Source: Kwoniella bestiolae CBS 10118 (taxonomy: Eukaryota > Basidiomycota > Tremellomycetes > Tremellales > Cryptococcaceae). Taken from it: a DNA stretch of 64,000 nt. Positions 1 through 11,510 of the stretch are shown here, piece after piece. The position numbers and the translations under genes are program-made. The stretch covers positions 2,480,001-2,544,000 of the forward strand of contig NC_089242.1 in assembly GCF_000512585.2 (NCBI RefSeq). Direction: 5' to 3'. Below the pieces are notes generated by a model, which was not told the origin of the DNA, ran no database searches, and saw only the letters and a list, made by a program, of their open reading frames with translations. Every line of letters starts with the position of its first letter. The first letter of the stretch is position 1.

Positions 1-2397
1 CTCTCCTTTCACCTCGCTATATCTCAGAACAAAACACTCACACAGCAACATTGAACTCGTCTTGTCTATCAGCGATATACCTGATCAATGTCAACTAATT
101 AACAAAACCGATCCGATCCCAGTCAAACAAGACCAAAGACTTACGGATAGATAGCCACTGCATAAGTGACATTAACGACATTCCCATCTTTATCTACCAT
201 CGTTCCGGTTGTATTACCCGGTTGTAAGTTCATCAGTCCATTCGTAGCTGGGTGTCTGGAGGTCGAAGCCGAAGCTGAAGAGTCAAAAGATGAATCCTTC
301 AATCCTGGGGAGGGTATTTCGGGGAAATTGCCATTGGGCGTATCTCCCTCTGCATTTAATCTACCTGAGGGTTGGAGGTTGGCTTTGGTAGGTGAGATGG
401 AAGTGTCAGAGGAAGGTTTGATCTTGGGTAGGACGTTGGCGGTGGTATTGGGTGGTAGACCTAGTTTTTGGGCTTGTTTTTGTTGGGCTACTGCTATAGG
501 AGATCTGATATCTTTCTGTGATTGGGAGATAGCATATTAGCTATTATTCTTTCGGCCATGAATATTGTGTGTGGGAGCCTTCCACAAGGGCCATATTCTG
601 GATCAAAATTCAATGTGTGAAAGCCACTCACGATATGTCGAAGCATGAATACTGGTCTATGTCCACTTTCCTTCAATTTCTGGAACAACAACAACGGTTT
701 CTCGTCATAGCTCAGACATCGTTCTATGATCATGCAAGGATCATCAGCTCGTCTTCCCCATCCCCTTTCCGTCGTCTCCTGGCATTTGAACGATGTCTCG
801 GTGATTGTCATGACCATAACCTCACTCACCAGTATTATCAAAACAGATGAACAAAGCATACAATTTCCAATCATCATTAATCTTATACTTCTTCAGCGCA
901 GCAGGTAACACCTTCCAACAAGGATCTTCGAGCGTCACTCTAAATGATTTAGCTGCACTTCGAGCCTCAGCGTTGGCCTGCGATTTGGCTCGTTCAGATG
1001 GTGCGCCCGCTCCCGCCGGGCCAGTGGGACTGGGCCCAGAGGTAGGTTGACCTGTATTTCTAGGAGCGCTCAGCGATTGTTGTTGGGATTGCGAGGCGAT
1101 TGGAGGAGGCGACGTGACTGAGCTGGAGCTTGATACCGGACCTGAACTTAGGAGTCTGGTCAGAGGTGGTGGTTGGATGGGATTGGGTCGGGAATGAGCC
1201 TTGTCTTCGGGTCTAGCTTGATTCTGATTCTGGGCTAAAGGCGATTCGAAAGGATAGGAAGAGGTGACGGTAGTGGGTGTGAAGCTATCTTGGAATGTCG
1301 GTGTGTCGGAGGTCTGTGGGACTGGCTGATTGGTGTTATTGGATGCTGTGGAGGACGCGAGGGAGGAGGGGAAGACGGTAGATGCACGACGATTCGTTCG
1401 GCTTGGACCCTGTTGGAGTGATCACCGGGAATCAGCTATCAGCAAACTGCCTTGCGGTGCTTGGATTGAGGTAGTGGTATGAAATGCAAGATAATACAAG
1501 ACCCGAACTGCACTCACAGCCTCACCCTCCTCACCATCACTCCCCCTCTCCTTGAAATCCTTCCACTTCAGACTCCCTGATCGACCAAGATTCGACTTCC
1601 CCTCCATACCAGGTATCCCACGAACCTCCCCTTCCGCAGAGTGAGGTTGTGTAGGTACGGGTATACCGTTTTCTTCGAATGCAGATAACATCCTCATCTG
1701 TTCTCTCTCGAGATGTATCAGACGTTCCTCTATCGCACCAACAATACAAATATCCAAGTAAGCTGGACAATCGAACAAGTATGGATGATCGCATGTATAT
1801 TGGCTCACGCTGTTCATGTATCATATCCAGTAGTTTCTCTACGTTACTCTGAGTGACTTTCTCGTTCTCTTCCGCATCTGCGTTGTCATGATCATCATCA
1901 GCTTGACTGTCGAATATAGAGGGACCATCAAAATATAATGGAACGGGAACGAGCCAACCCACCTTGAGGCTTCCAATCATCCTCACCAAACTCAACCCCC
2001 TGCTCCTTCTTCAGCTCCCAGACTGCTCTTAAGAGATTCAACCTATGTCCCAGACTTGCCATACCTAGATCTTGGAGGGCTGAGTGGTCCATCACGGATA
2101 GTACATCGCCTGTTATTCCGTGTTCTGATATCACCAATACACGAAATGTCAGCATAAGAACTATGACTCGTATTATACATGACTGTATCGTGATTTGTGC
2201 ATATCAAAGTGGGAAGGGGACTGAAGGAAGCAGTTGGAATGATTTAAGAACGAAGAGAGAGGAAACTCAAACTCACCATAAATTACATCCTCGTATTTGC
2301 CTAACCCCAGATCAGATAGATAGGACTGAACGGCAGCTTCATCCCATTCTAAAAGAGACAAACCCGGACTTGCTGATATGGGCGAAGTGACAGACAT
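1..2397 (-). CDS. STE50: Ste50-like MAPK adaptor (SAM-RA-SH3), partial at the left edge
   Basis: Adaptor expected to link Ras/Cdc42-type GTPases to the MAPKKK Ste11 in pheromone, osmotic and filamentation signalling. The first exon starts at 2397 and opens a SAM domain (LSDLGLGKYEDVIYG); a phase-matched intron joins it to the second SAM half at 2130-1950 (EHGITGDVLSVMDHSALQDLG). A glutamate-rich helical stretch follows near 1740. The RA domain lies at about 950-600 and includes CLSYDEKPLLLFQKLKESG. After a Pro/Ser-rich linker, exons near 185-145 and 80-42 start an SH3 fold (VTYAVAIYP, then YIADRQDEFNVAV), joined in matching phase. Ascomycete Ste50 lacks this SH3, whereas basidiomycete orthologues carry one (from knowledge). 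The rest of the SH3 and the stop lie outside the window. Assignment is strong; individual exon ends inside the RA part were not all fixed. Confidence 0.9.
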
Positions 2398-3290
2398 GTT
2401 GGGGTGTCTGCTTTAGGGTGAGGGCGATCAATGGTACTGAGTTCGATGTAGCAGAGGGACGAAATGTCGAGGAGGATCAATCGGAGGTGGGGAAAGAGAT
2501 TAGGGCAATGATTGATCTTGTGTAGTTGACCTCGTCTTCTCTGGATGTGTAACCTGGTATGACAATGATGAGGGGTCGACACGCTCAGGTGATTGAGAGA
2601 TGAGTAGATGGAAGTTGGATGACGTCGAGGGATCTTTGCTTTGTTGTTTTTCGTGTTGCTGTTAAACTGAAGGATCCTTTATTCCTCTTAAATATGATTG
2701 ATCATGTATATCGATGTATGCAGTTTTCTTTCTTGAGCCTATCTGATGAATGAGATATACCATAGACCCGTTTAATCTCCCTCCCCTCTGCGAGATATCT
2801 CTGATTCACTGATATAAGATTACAGTCTGCTTTTGCTGTCACCTCCTATTCCAGATTGGTACCTTACACCCAAATCCAGATTTCTACAATGAGTTTTTGT
2901 TCCTGTTACCGTGATTTCCTCTGTGCCATTCACTCGATCGTTGAGGTTTAATGTACCTTGCGAACGTGAATGAGTGATGCGATGAATGATGATGAAACGG
3001 GTGTCTACTGCAGTAGTATGGTGGTTAAACTAGTGGTATATATGAAACATGACATCCCACTCTTCATGGTTGTTTTGAAACCTACTACCCACACGTCAGT
3101 TGGACTACTTGCTAGTACTCGTAGTGGCGTACAGTATCGGTGGCGTCCTTCAAGGTATTCACAGGAATAATCTTCCTTTGTCATCCAGATGCATACGATG
3201 AAATCAGACAATAGCGCTCAATATAGGAAAGGGCATCGCAGTGGATGATACATGCGTATTATAGTTTCATACAGATACACTACGAATCAT
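2398..3290. other. Intergenic, upstream of STE50
   Basis: About 890 bases between the STE50 start and the 3' end of the next minus-strand gene. Frames here are short and show no splice-supported coding. It presumably holds the STE50 promoter and leader. I see no repeat or distinctive site. Confidence 0.5.
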
Positions 3291-5547
3291 TCACTGCGAC
3301 TGTCCAACCTGATACAACCTCCTCATCTCATCACCCACTTCCAACCTCCTCTTCCCCTCCAGGTAATGCATAGCTTCAGCATACGTCGATGGAATCACAG
3401 TCCTACCTATGGGTTTATCATCCTCTTTCGCCATAGTGAAGAAGAAGGTGTTGGTCTCCCTTCGGACCTAGTCGAACAACCTGCTCAACATCTCTATACT
3501 TCCTTGAAGAGAAGGGACAATCACTCACCCCCGTGTCGACCTCCTCCACCTCAGCTCTTACCATTATATGCACCTTTGCTTCTCCATCAGGACCCTCGTG
3601 AGGTTTGGTGGTCTTGACTACTTTCGATGATAATCGCAATACCGCTCCGATTGGTACAGGTAATCGGAAAGTAATTTGATCAAGAGCTAGGAACCGCATA
3701 GGTGCTTGAGAGAACAAGGCGGCATTGGTGAAGCATAGTTCACTGATATTTTATCAGCACTACCCCCTGTACAACATATCCAGACACGAACAATCGAGGT
3801 CTATGACTTACAACGCCTGTAGGGAGTGCAAATTGTCATCAGCAGTGGGACTTGCAATTAGACGGGGAGACTTACCAGACGCATCAGGATACCTCCAAAT
3901 ACCTTTCCATGCAAATTTCGATCTTGCGGGAACATCAGCTGTACAGTTTGTATCTGATAGACCAGTCAGATATTATCACCTCATCATTGGATCTTACGAA
4001 GTTGAAGAGATAACTGACCTCGGTATCTTGCATGGGTACGACCTGTTCACCGTCCACTTCCTCTTTTGTCGACACTTGCAACATCAATTTATGCAACTCT
4101 TCAGCTTCGGCGGAAGACGGCTAGTATCATAACAGTGGGTATCAGCTTAAATACATTTTGGCGTTGCGTGTATTGACTGGGACATACCGGCACTTTATCC
4201 AACGCAGCCATAGCACTTGTCTTCCGTCGCTTCTGATGTTCTGTCCACAGCGGCTCAATTCAGTATACTCTCCCTTCTGTAGCTCAGAAAAAGCAAAACG
4301 AAGGTGTGCTCACCTTCACCAATAGCCCATAACACTTTCTCCTCTTCACTCTCCACCAACAGCCTGGGCACCTGCCTAGCCTTATGCGTCTTCGAGTCCC
4401 TACAGACCATCGCGAATCTACCCAACATAAGAGTCTTGTCGTGTCCAGATTGTTCGGATGGTTTATGCCCTTCCATCTTGACTACTACTTCCAACGAAGA
4501 CCTTCCTGTCCAAGTGACGAATCCGGAAAATTTCAGATCTCTAAGTATACGAAGCAACAATCAGCGACTGACACGTAGAAGATATATCATACGTCCTGCA
4601 CCCATAGTAACAGAAATAAGTGAGGCGACAATAAGCGAAAGACATACCTCACATTCTCCCTATTCAGCCTTCCAAACATGTCTAACCTATCGGCACTAGC
4701 TGTAGCAAGGTACAAACCAGCTCTGGAAGATGACTCGTGGAATGCTTGAGCCTCGGTCGATTGGGAGGCTTTAGGAGTGGGTAGACAATGTCGGTAGGCT
4801 ACCGCTCCAGCTAGCGAATCGAGGTCTGTCGCAAATCACGGTCGGAAGCTATCGCTCTCCGACTGACTGAGGAGGACGGTGTGCTAACTTACGTTCAAGT
4901 AATTTGCCCATTCCTATAGCAATAGATATGATCATCAATACATCGTTGTGCAATATGTGCATTCAGTATTGTATAAGGAAGGAAGGATTGACAACAATAC
5001 TCACTAAACCCTCCCGAGGTATTAACATACCTCTCATACAACTTCGCATCGCTCGCCAGCGGGAGATCGAAGCTCGTAAAACTCTCACTCATATGTCTAG
5101 GTCTGAGTAGCTCTTCCTCAGTAAATGGTTCTGCTGAGGATGTATGAGGGTCTACAGAGCAGGTATCACCCTGTGAGGCTAGATCAGGCGACTGGGAGGA
5201 TAGCCACGGCGCGGGGAGGGCTCGCATTACTAGTGGGGAGGGGTGGTGGATCGGTCCGGAGGATGATTCTGCGAGGTTGACATGAGATGACATTAGCTCA
5301 TTGGAGCTCAAACGACACTTGCCCCCGTCTATAGCCCAACTGATCACTTACGAGCGATTGACGTCGTCAACTTATCAATCTCATTGAGGGTATACAGCTG
5401 TTGACTCGGTGTAGGAGATGCAGTCTTGGAGGTTGATGCCGAGGAGGAGTTGTACCGTATCATGGACTGTAAGGGCGTATGACGGCATGGTCGAGGTATA
5501 CTCGACTGAGCTGATCGTAGAGATGTCCGAAGGATAGATGTAGACAT
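3291..5547 (-). CDS. Mitochondrial acyl-CoA thioesterase, ACOT9-type double hotdog
   Basis: Hydrolyses acyl-CoA to free acid and CoA, probably in the mitochondrial matrix. The start at 5547 gives a basic, Ser/Arg-rich N-terminus (MSTSILRTSLRSAQSSIPRP) typical of a matrix targeting peptide. Exon 1 ends in phase 1 at 5353 and joins the exon at 5270-4997. The first hotdog domain includes LATASADRLDMFGRL (about 4690) and FSGFVTWTGRSSLEVVV, then the family motif EHQKRRKTSAM near 4230. The second hotdog includes MRFLALDQITFRLPVPIGA at about 3700, with the C-terminal exon ending at TGA 3291-3293. Two hotdog domains plus the EHQKRR motif match human ACOT9 and its fungal relatives. Its start faces the PI-PLC gene across a divergent intergenic region. 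Confidence 0.9.
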
Positions 5548-6286
5548 GGTAGGTTGAATGAAGCGACAGATGTGTAGCTCTGAGAAACTGATTTCTTAGA
5601 GTGAGTCTTCCCTTATGTATGTATACACTGAGCAAGGTGGTGCTGTGAGTGAAAGACGATGTACTGATAATATATGACTGCTCAAATCAGCACTTGCATA
5701 TCTGACTCGAAGATAGAAGAGCAATAGCGACTTGTCAACATTCTCCCCATCTATGACGGCATGATTCCCCCTGTCCGGCGGTCCGTGCCGCTTTGTGAAG
5801 TTCCGTGCCTGCATCTGATCGGCGCTGTCGGGGACTGCATTCGGATGCGGAGATGCTCCAGTCGACGACGATGAAGACGGTGTTCCGTTGACGAGCAGAT
5901 GAGATCTGATTTTGGAGTTGAGGGATCGTGAAGGCAATTTGATGATGTGAGTAGTGTGTGCTTGATGGCAGTACCGTCGGGTATCCCGTATGATATCAGT
6001 ACATACTGCAGTCTCCATGTAATGAGATCGACCTTGATCTCCACTTATGTACTGCTATTACACCAGATCCTAAACTAGTTGCTATGCATGTTCTGCTGAA
6101 ACCACTGAGCAATTGTGATCGATCAAATGGTGCATGATCAGATGACATAGGAGCAAGAGCGATAGCAAAGCCATATGCATCATACAGAAGACACCTTTGT
6201 TCTCTTTTCCCGAACGCACTCTCAAAATTCCACTTTTCTCAAACTCGCTTCTTCACTCCTACTATGTCTATACTTTGCAGTCCAGT
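5548..6286. other. Divergent intergenic region between ACOT9-like and PI-PLC genes
   Basis: About 740 bases separate the two divergent starts. A minus-strand frame of about 140 codons (6018-5596) is open here, but it has neither family resemblance nor intron structure. I treat the region as promoter and leader sequence for both genes. Confidence 0.4.
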
Positions 6287-7945
6287 ATGGAATTGTTCAT
6301 TCCTGGCATATCTATCACATCCATAGTCACAACCCTCACTCATCAATCCATTGCGAGCTCAAGCTGTATCGTTTCTTCCGACCTTGTAGGCAAAGATCGA
6401 TATCACTGTCAATTTCCCCAGCGAGATTTGAAGGGCGACCTGATACACATATCTTTTCATTCAGTTTCAAACGAGAAGAAGCACGGTGTACTATCGGTGA
6501 AAGTACGACCATCTAGAGGACTAGTACGCAGGGGATGGACGAAGTTGAAGTTGAATGAAGGGACTGGCCATTCAGCTTACAGGCTTCATGTGAGTCCTCA
6601 CTGCATTGACGTGATCATGTGAGCTTGACTGATATGTCATGGTTGGTCAAAAGGCAGAACAAGACGATGGATCGACCAAAGACGTAATTATCATCTACGA
6701 GAAACCAGATACAGCCAACTTCCTCTCACGTATACCTGATGATACACATCTGGGCGAGATCACTCTGCCTGGGACGCACGAGTCTTGTGCATTATACGGG
6801 TGTGAGTGCAGGGGGATCCCATCCTCTTACATGCTGATGGTTCCGTGACTGGTCAGATCCAATATCACAATGTCAACAGCCCAGTACACCGATTGAACAG
6901 CAATTGCTAGACGGTATACGATTCTTGGACGTGAGGTTGAGGGTGGTAGGCGATGAGCTTCTGAGTGAGCGCAAGCATAGGTTTCTTACCCATCTCTGCA
7001 TACCCATAATCGTCAGATCTAGCACCCCAAGCAGACCCAAAAGTGTTATATGCTGAAGCATTGAATCAAAGTGTATCATGGTCCTCGACCTCAGCGGTCT
7101 ACTCTCCCCCTCCTCCTGGCAGTACTCCACAATTTCCTAGCAATCCACCCTACCGAAACCTTCATCCTCTCTATCAAAGAGGAGACACCACCCTGGCATC
7201 CGCATTTCTCCCAAATCCTGTACAAAGCTTTCGAACCATTCTTAGACCGTTGGTTTTTAGAGGAGCGGATACCCACCTTGGGCGAAGTGAGGGGTAAAGG
7301 TCTATTGTTAACTAGGTTTGATAGGGATCAAGATGGACAGGGAATGTGGGAGAAGGGGATGGGTATACATCCTTATACGTGGCCTGATTCGAGGAAGGAG
7401 GGATTTGAGTGGGATTGTAATGGCACAAAGGTCAGAACTCAGGACTGGTATGTTGTATCGCACCTTCACCTTCCACAGCGAATTCATTATTGCAGAGTAC
7501 TGCTGGGCTCTTGAGCTTACGTGTCGCGCTTAGGTATCGTGTACATACCTTTCTGGAGATACCAGAAAAAATCAATGCGGTGAGCTCAACCCCCAGCCCA
7601 TAAATCAAGATTGGCTAGCTAATCCGTTGATTGTGATAGATAACCACCCATCTCACACCCACTCTCAACCCCCCACCGAGTCCAACATTCACACTATCCT
7701 TCTTCACCGCCTCCTACTTCCCTCTCTCGCTTCCAACAATCATAGCCAAAGGATTCGGTATTCCCTCCTGGGGATTGGGAGTGGAGGGAGTCAATTCGAG
7801 GATGTGTAAGTGGCTTTTAGAGCGTATGGCGAATGGAGAGAGGGTCAGAGCTTGTTTGCCTATGGACTTTTATAGGCAGTGTGCGGGTGAGGAAGGGTTG
7901 GCGGAGCTGTTGGTTCAGATGAATTTCATAGGGCATGATCAATAG
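6287..7945 (+). CDS. PI-PLC X-domain phosphodiesterase, bacterial-type
   Basis: Predicted to cleave phosphatidylinositol or a related glycerophosphodiester. The N-terminal exon (to 6589) looks like a beta-rich module; an intron 6590-6653 leads to the catalytic domain. LGEITLPGTHES (about 6755) carries the first catalytic His, followed by QQLLDGIRFLDVRL and, after another intron, MYHGPRP with the second His. Next come FLAIHPTETFILSIKEE and FLEIPEKINA. Five introns have consistent phase and the frame ends at TAG 7943-7945. There are no EF-hand, Y or C2 domains, so it resembles single-domain bacterial PI-PLC rather than eukaryotic PLC-delta. An upstream in-frame ATG at 6197 is possible; I chose 6287 because residues before it look non-domain-like. 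Substrate and location are inference. Confidence 0.8.
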
Positions 7946-8090
7946 GATGCGAAGTATATCTCGGGGAATATGGTCTGTTGTAACATGTTGTATCTCTAAA
8001 TACGGATTATATGGTGTAACTTTTTGACAGTAAGATATATCTTCAGTCAACCCTACTTTGCTCTGGTCGCAAATCTGGATTGCACCAGGT

Positions 8091-8980
8091 CTAAGCGATC
8101 AACCTCTTCTCCTCATCATTCACCTCATCCGCCAACCTTACTCCCCCTCTACTCCACCCAAACAACCCTACAACCCAATTCCACAATCCCTTAAGTCTAC
8201 TCCAAAGCCCAACATCCGTTTCCTTCCTAATCGCTTCAATGGAAGTAACCACCACCCCAAAATCACCATGCTGTTTCCCAAAATCGCTCCTACACATAAT
8301 CGACAACTCATATATCAACCCCGGATCCAGCGGTACCCACCGTTCATCTCCCTCCGGAATCTTCCTACCCCGATAGGTAGCCTGGAACTCGTTCCACCTA
8401 AACTCCCTCTTCTCCTCCCTCTCCTCGCTGGAGTGGGGGAGGGAGAAGGTGACCTCATATGTCAGTTGAGCTTCTCTAGGTGGACCTGGGGTTTTGGGGT
8501 GTTTTGGTATGTTAGCTGTTGGTGTTGTCTTTAATACGAAGGTATAATCCCTGGGGGTCTTTTCGGTGTAGTGCGTTTTGGGGTCGGGTAGGTATGATAT
8601 AGAGATGCCGGAGTATGAGAGGGAAGGGAGTCGGAGTGGTGAGGGACCATAGCGGTAGGATTGGGAGGCGAAACCTGCTCCTCCGAGGGTTGATATGTCT
8701 CATCACGAAGGAAAGTCAGATCAAGGGTTATATCATACAGCCTGGGTATGGGGATGATCGATCTGGAGTAGGACGATTGGATGACTATGGAGATAGCGAG
8801 CTACTCACCTAGGTTACCCCAGAATCTCGCTCCAGTCTCTTCCTCCCCCTTCACTGGATTCTGTACTTTCAGATCTACCTTGTCGAGATGAGAGATACTT
8901 GATCCTCCTCTTACGCGATCATCTACCGCTCGCCAGTGGTCGAAGTGCCATGGTGGGAAGATAGTCTGGTTGGAGGGCAT
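8091..8980 (-). CDS. Complex I intermediate-associated protein 30 (CIA30/NDUFAF1)
   Basis: Assembly factor for the membrane arm of mitochondrial NADH:ubiquinone oxidoreductase. The start at 8980 gives FPPWHFDHWRAVDDRVRGGSS, the characteristic N-terminal CIA30 motif around DDRVRGGSS. After an intron at about 8807-8675 the beta-sandwich continues (GFASQSY, then YTFVLKTTP and FRWNEFQATYRGR). The C-terminal part holds IYELSIMCRSDFGKQHGDFGV, which is near-universal in the family, and the frame ends at TAG 8091-8093. The protein starts almost directly on the CIA30 fold, so a long mitochondrial presequence is not visible. It is convergent with the PI-PLC gene (145 bases between stops). Basidiomycetes with a full complex I need this factor, which fits. 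Confidence 0.88.
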
Positions 8981-9090
8981 AGTGGTGAGTTTCCTGATGT
9001 ACCGTGTGAATTTTGATCAGACTGAGGGTTGGATCATACGATGTATCTGACTGCTACTTATCCCAGCTATAAGAGATCACTGACCGAATA

Positions 9091-9119
9091 GGGATGGGAT
9101 GGGATGGGATGGATGGGAT
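9091..9119. repeat. Short GGGAT tandem repeat
   Basis: GGGAT is repeated four times and followed by GGATGGGAT. It lies about 110 bases upstream of the CIA30 start. It may simply be replication slippage. Confidence 0.8.
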
Positions 9120-9450
9120 AGAATACAGCAAGGTAGTCACTCTCGCTGCCGAATCAAATAACCGCATAACGTCATCGATCGTCAATCTGCATTGTGGCGT
9201 GGCATGCCTTAGGAAATTGTCATACAAACAATCACAATCAACATGATATCGTCTTACGTGCTTGCTCACTCGAGAAGTATGTCAAGTTTCGAAAGATGCC
9301 ATATATTTTATATGCGTATCTCGTCCACCTTCTTTGGCTCAAGATGCACATATTAAGGCGACAACAATCGAGGTGGAGACGGGTTGATTCTCTATAACAT
9401 CAGCCCAATAGCCAACCCTTCACATAACGCTTTCGAAACTACCTTGCACT

Positions 9451-9990
9451 GCTTGATGTCATGCTGATGTCAAGGCCTAGAAACACTTACCTGTTTCGTC
9501 TACGCAAGGATTGTTGAGACCTTGATCCTCCTTCTCCAGAACAGTGATAGTCCCCATGCACAGCCTCCTTCGACACCGTCGAAGCTCTAAAGCACCGCTT
9601 GATGTCATCCTGCCGTCAACACACCCAAGCGACTATTTACACACGTCTGCTTCTCTCGCATAGGTAGAGTCTGGAACTTATGAGCTTGATGATCCTTTCA
9701 CCGCCGAGCTATGAAGATGAAGATAGATGCTGAAACTCTTATAAGTATCTATGCCTCTTTTGACATATCGCAAACGTGTGTGATCCAGACACTGCATGAT
9801 GTCATGCTGACGTCGAAAGGCTAAAAGGACCGGATAAACATCTTTGCTTCTTTTCCATATGCAGAGTCTCGACTGTTGAAGAATAGATCATCCTTCCAAT
9901 TCCGAGTCATGACGTTGAAGACGAGCGCTGAAACAGTCAGATACACCTGTCTCTTCTTTGACATATTGCGAGTGTGTTTTGCTCAGCCCC
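9451..9990 (+). repeat. Three degenerate tandem units with TGATGTCAT-like sites
   Basis: The core GC[TA]TGATGTCAT[GC]CTG occurs at 9451, 9597 and 9794, so units are about 146 and 197 bases apart. Units two and three stay alignable for almost their whole length: TTTGCTTCT/CTGCTTCT, GCAGAGTCT/GTAGAGTCT, a GATCATCCTTCC/GATGATCCTTTC block, GCTGAAAC, then CTCTTCTTTGACATATTGCGAGTGTG against CCTCTTTTGACATATCGCAAACGTGTG. The core is an imperfect inverted repeat (GATGTCA-TGC-TGACGTC in unit three), like paired bZIP half-sites. No long ORF crosses the array. Confidence 0.7.
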
Positions 9991-10056
9991 TGCGATGTTG
10001 TGGGCTCCCTCACCAGGGTCATCGAGCCATATGCGATAACACGCCGCCCAGTAGTG

Positions 10057-10064
10057 TATATAAA
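10057..10064 (+). promoter_or_regulatory. TATA box (TATATAAA)
   Basis: A perfect TATATAAA about 95 bases upstream of the first ATG (10151) of the broken paralogue. It follows directly on the tandem repeats. Confidence 0.6.
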
Positions 10065-10150
10065 GCTAGCTTCGAAATCAAAAATATCACCATTTCCTTC
10101 ATCCAATCTCAGTCACACATATTCAGTATCAACTCTGGTGAAACGACTCG

Positions 10151-10677
10151 ATGTGCCCAATCGCAATTCTTCCTGGCGCTCACGTCCAAGCAGGCTTTAT
10201 GTCAAGCTCGAGGAAAGCGGCCGGACCTATGTTCTATTGGAACAAACCATCAATCGGGATGAAGGAAACGTCACATCAACATGGGGCCGATTGACTGATG
10301 CCTCTAAGGCTATGGATACTAGTCGATTTGCTACCGTGGTGAGGGACCGTGGCGCCAGCTTAGAGATGGCTAGGGTCTTTGGGCTGGACGGTCGATTGGG
10401 TCTTGACACGATTAACAGAGACACGAACATAGATGAAGAGGTCACAGTGACAAGAAGGACTGCTCGGGAAGATGACGGTGGAGAGGTTAGTTGCCTTTGT
10501 GCGTACATGGACATGCCAGATAATATGGACTTAGGTCTGATCAAAGCGCCATCGGACCGGGAATTATATCTCCAAAGGCCCAAAACGGATCCCTCTTCCG
10601 CTTTGAGCGATGGGCTTAATGAGCTTGATATAGGTTCATCGTCTATAGATATACGCTTAGATCTATCGTATTTATAA
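10151..10677 (+). pseudogene. Broken, shortened paralogue of the 11.5-13.3 kb gene
   Basis: The reading frame ending at 10677 encodes a segment clearly related to the downstream gene. RTYVLLEQTINRDEGNVTST here aligns with RTFILLGQTIDHDVGRVWST there, and about 85 residues align without gaps, including MARVFGLDGRL against RLKVFNVNGNL. That frame has no ATG until about 10312, inside the conserved segment. The first ATG after the TATA box, at 10151, opens a frame one base out of register that stops after 47 codons. The exons coding for the N-terminus of the intact copy are missing, as is the Ser/Ala-rich C-terminal half. I read it as a truncated, frameshifted copy. A short unrecognised upstream exon, or start at the internal ATG, cannot be excluded. 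Function unknown. Confidence 0.5.
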
Positions 10678-11395
10678 CCAACCCTCGTCGGTGGAGTGAG
10701 ACGTGCCACGGAGGCAGGATGTCTCGTGCTGCTCCTATCGCCTAAAGGTTATTCATCTATTGACTGGAATTGTGCTTATCGTCTCAAGTACACTGTACCT
10801 CATACAGTTTTCGAAAAAAGCTGTTCTCCCGGAAGTAGATTAGAGCTTAGTACGGCTTACACTCAAGCCATCATCACTGATCATGATGGAAACTTCACAA
10901 ACTGAATGAAACTTGCAGGTTTTTACAATTCCCCCTTCCTTTTCATTTCATGAGGTCATGCTTACATCTGTTCGTATGCCACCTTGGTGTCATATTAGAA
11001 TTTTACCCAAGACAGAGTGCATCATGTATATGACCATACAATTATACGTGAAAAAGAAGGCGTTATCTTAAGATATGACGAAATACCCCTCTAGAATATT
11101 TCATACGAGAGACCCATTGTCATAAGAACCGTGCGGATAGTCACGTTCTGGAGACTTTGAACAGGTCCTGTATGCATCCAGTCGTAGTCCAAATGCAGGT
11201 GGGCATGCGTCATGTACGATCCCTTGTAGACACACTGAGACACATTGCACGTCATCAAACGCAGAAAATCTTTTACACACTGAGGTACCACCTTTCATTA
11301 CACCCTTTGTGGACGTGGCCTTTCATGATTACGATTGACCGTGTCAAGTGCGGAAGTCCAAAGTCATCTGCAGCTATAGATACCCAATTCAAGCA
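10678..11395. other. Intergenic between paralogues
   Basis: About 720 bases of AT-rich sequence without supported coding. It ends with the TATA box of the intact copy. I found none of the 9.4-10 kb tandem units here. Confidence 0.5.
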
Positions 11396-11403
11396 TATAA
11401 AAA
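11396..11403 (+). promoter_or_regulatory. TATA box (TATAAAAA)
   Basis: TATAAAAA lies about 115 bases before the ATG at 11511 and only 15 before an in-frame ATG at 11418. With transcription starting about 30 bases downstream, 11418 would fall outside the mRNA, which favours 11511 as the start. Confidence 0.6.
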
Positions 11404-11510
11404 CGACATTTCGAGACATGTCGTCCATTTCTTCGCCACTTTCCAATCTAACTCCATTTCAACACCCAACTTCCGATCATATCTTCCACTACCATACGCC
11501 CCGAATAACG

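Noticed and set aside
5596..6044. Open minus-strand frame of about 140 codons between the ACOT9-like and PI-PLC genes
   Set aside because: No family resemblance, no intron signals, and it lies in the divergent promoter region; two overlapping frames are open to similar length, so openness is not informative.
9091..9119. GGGAT repeat as a possible telomere-like tract
   Set aside because: Only a few units, not a fungal telomere repeat such as TTAGGG, and located between ordinary genes.
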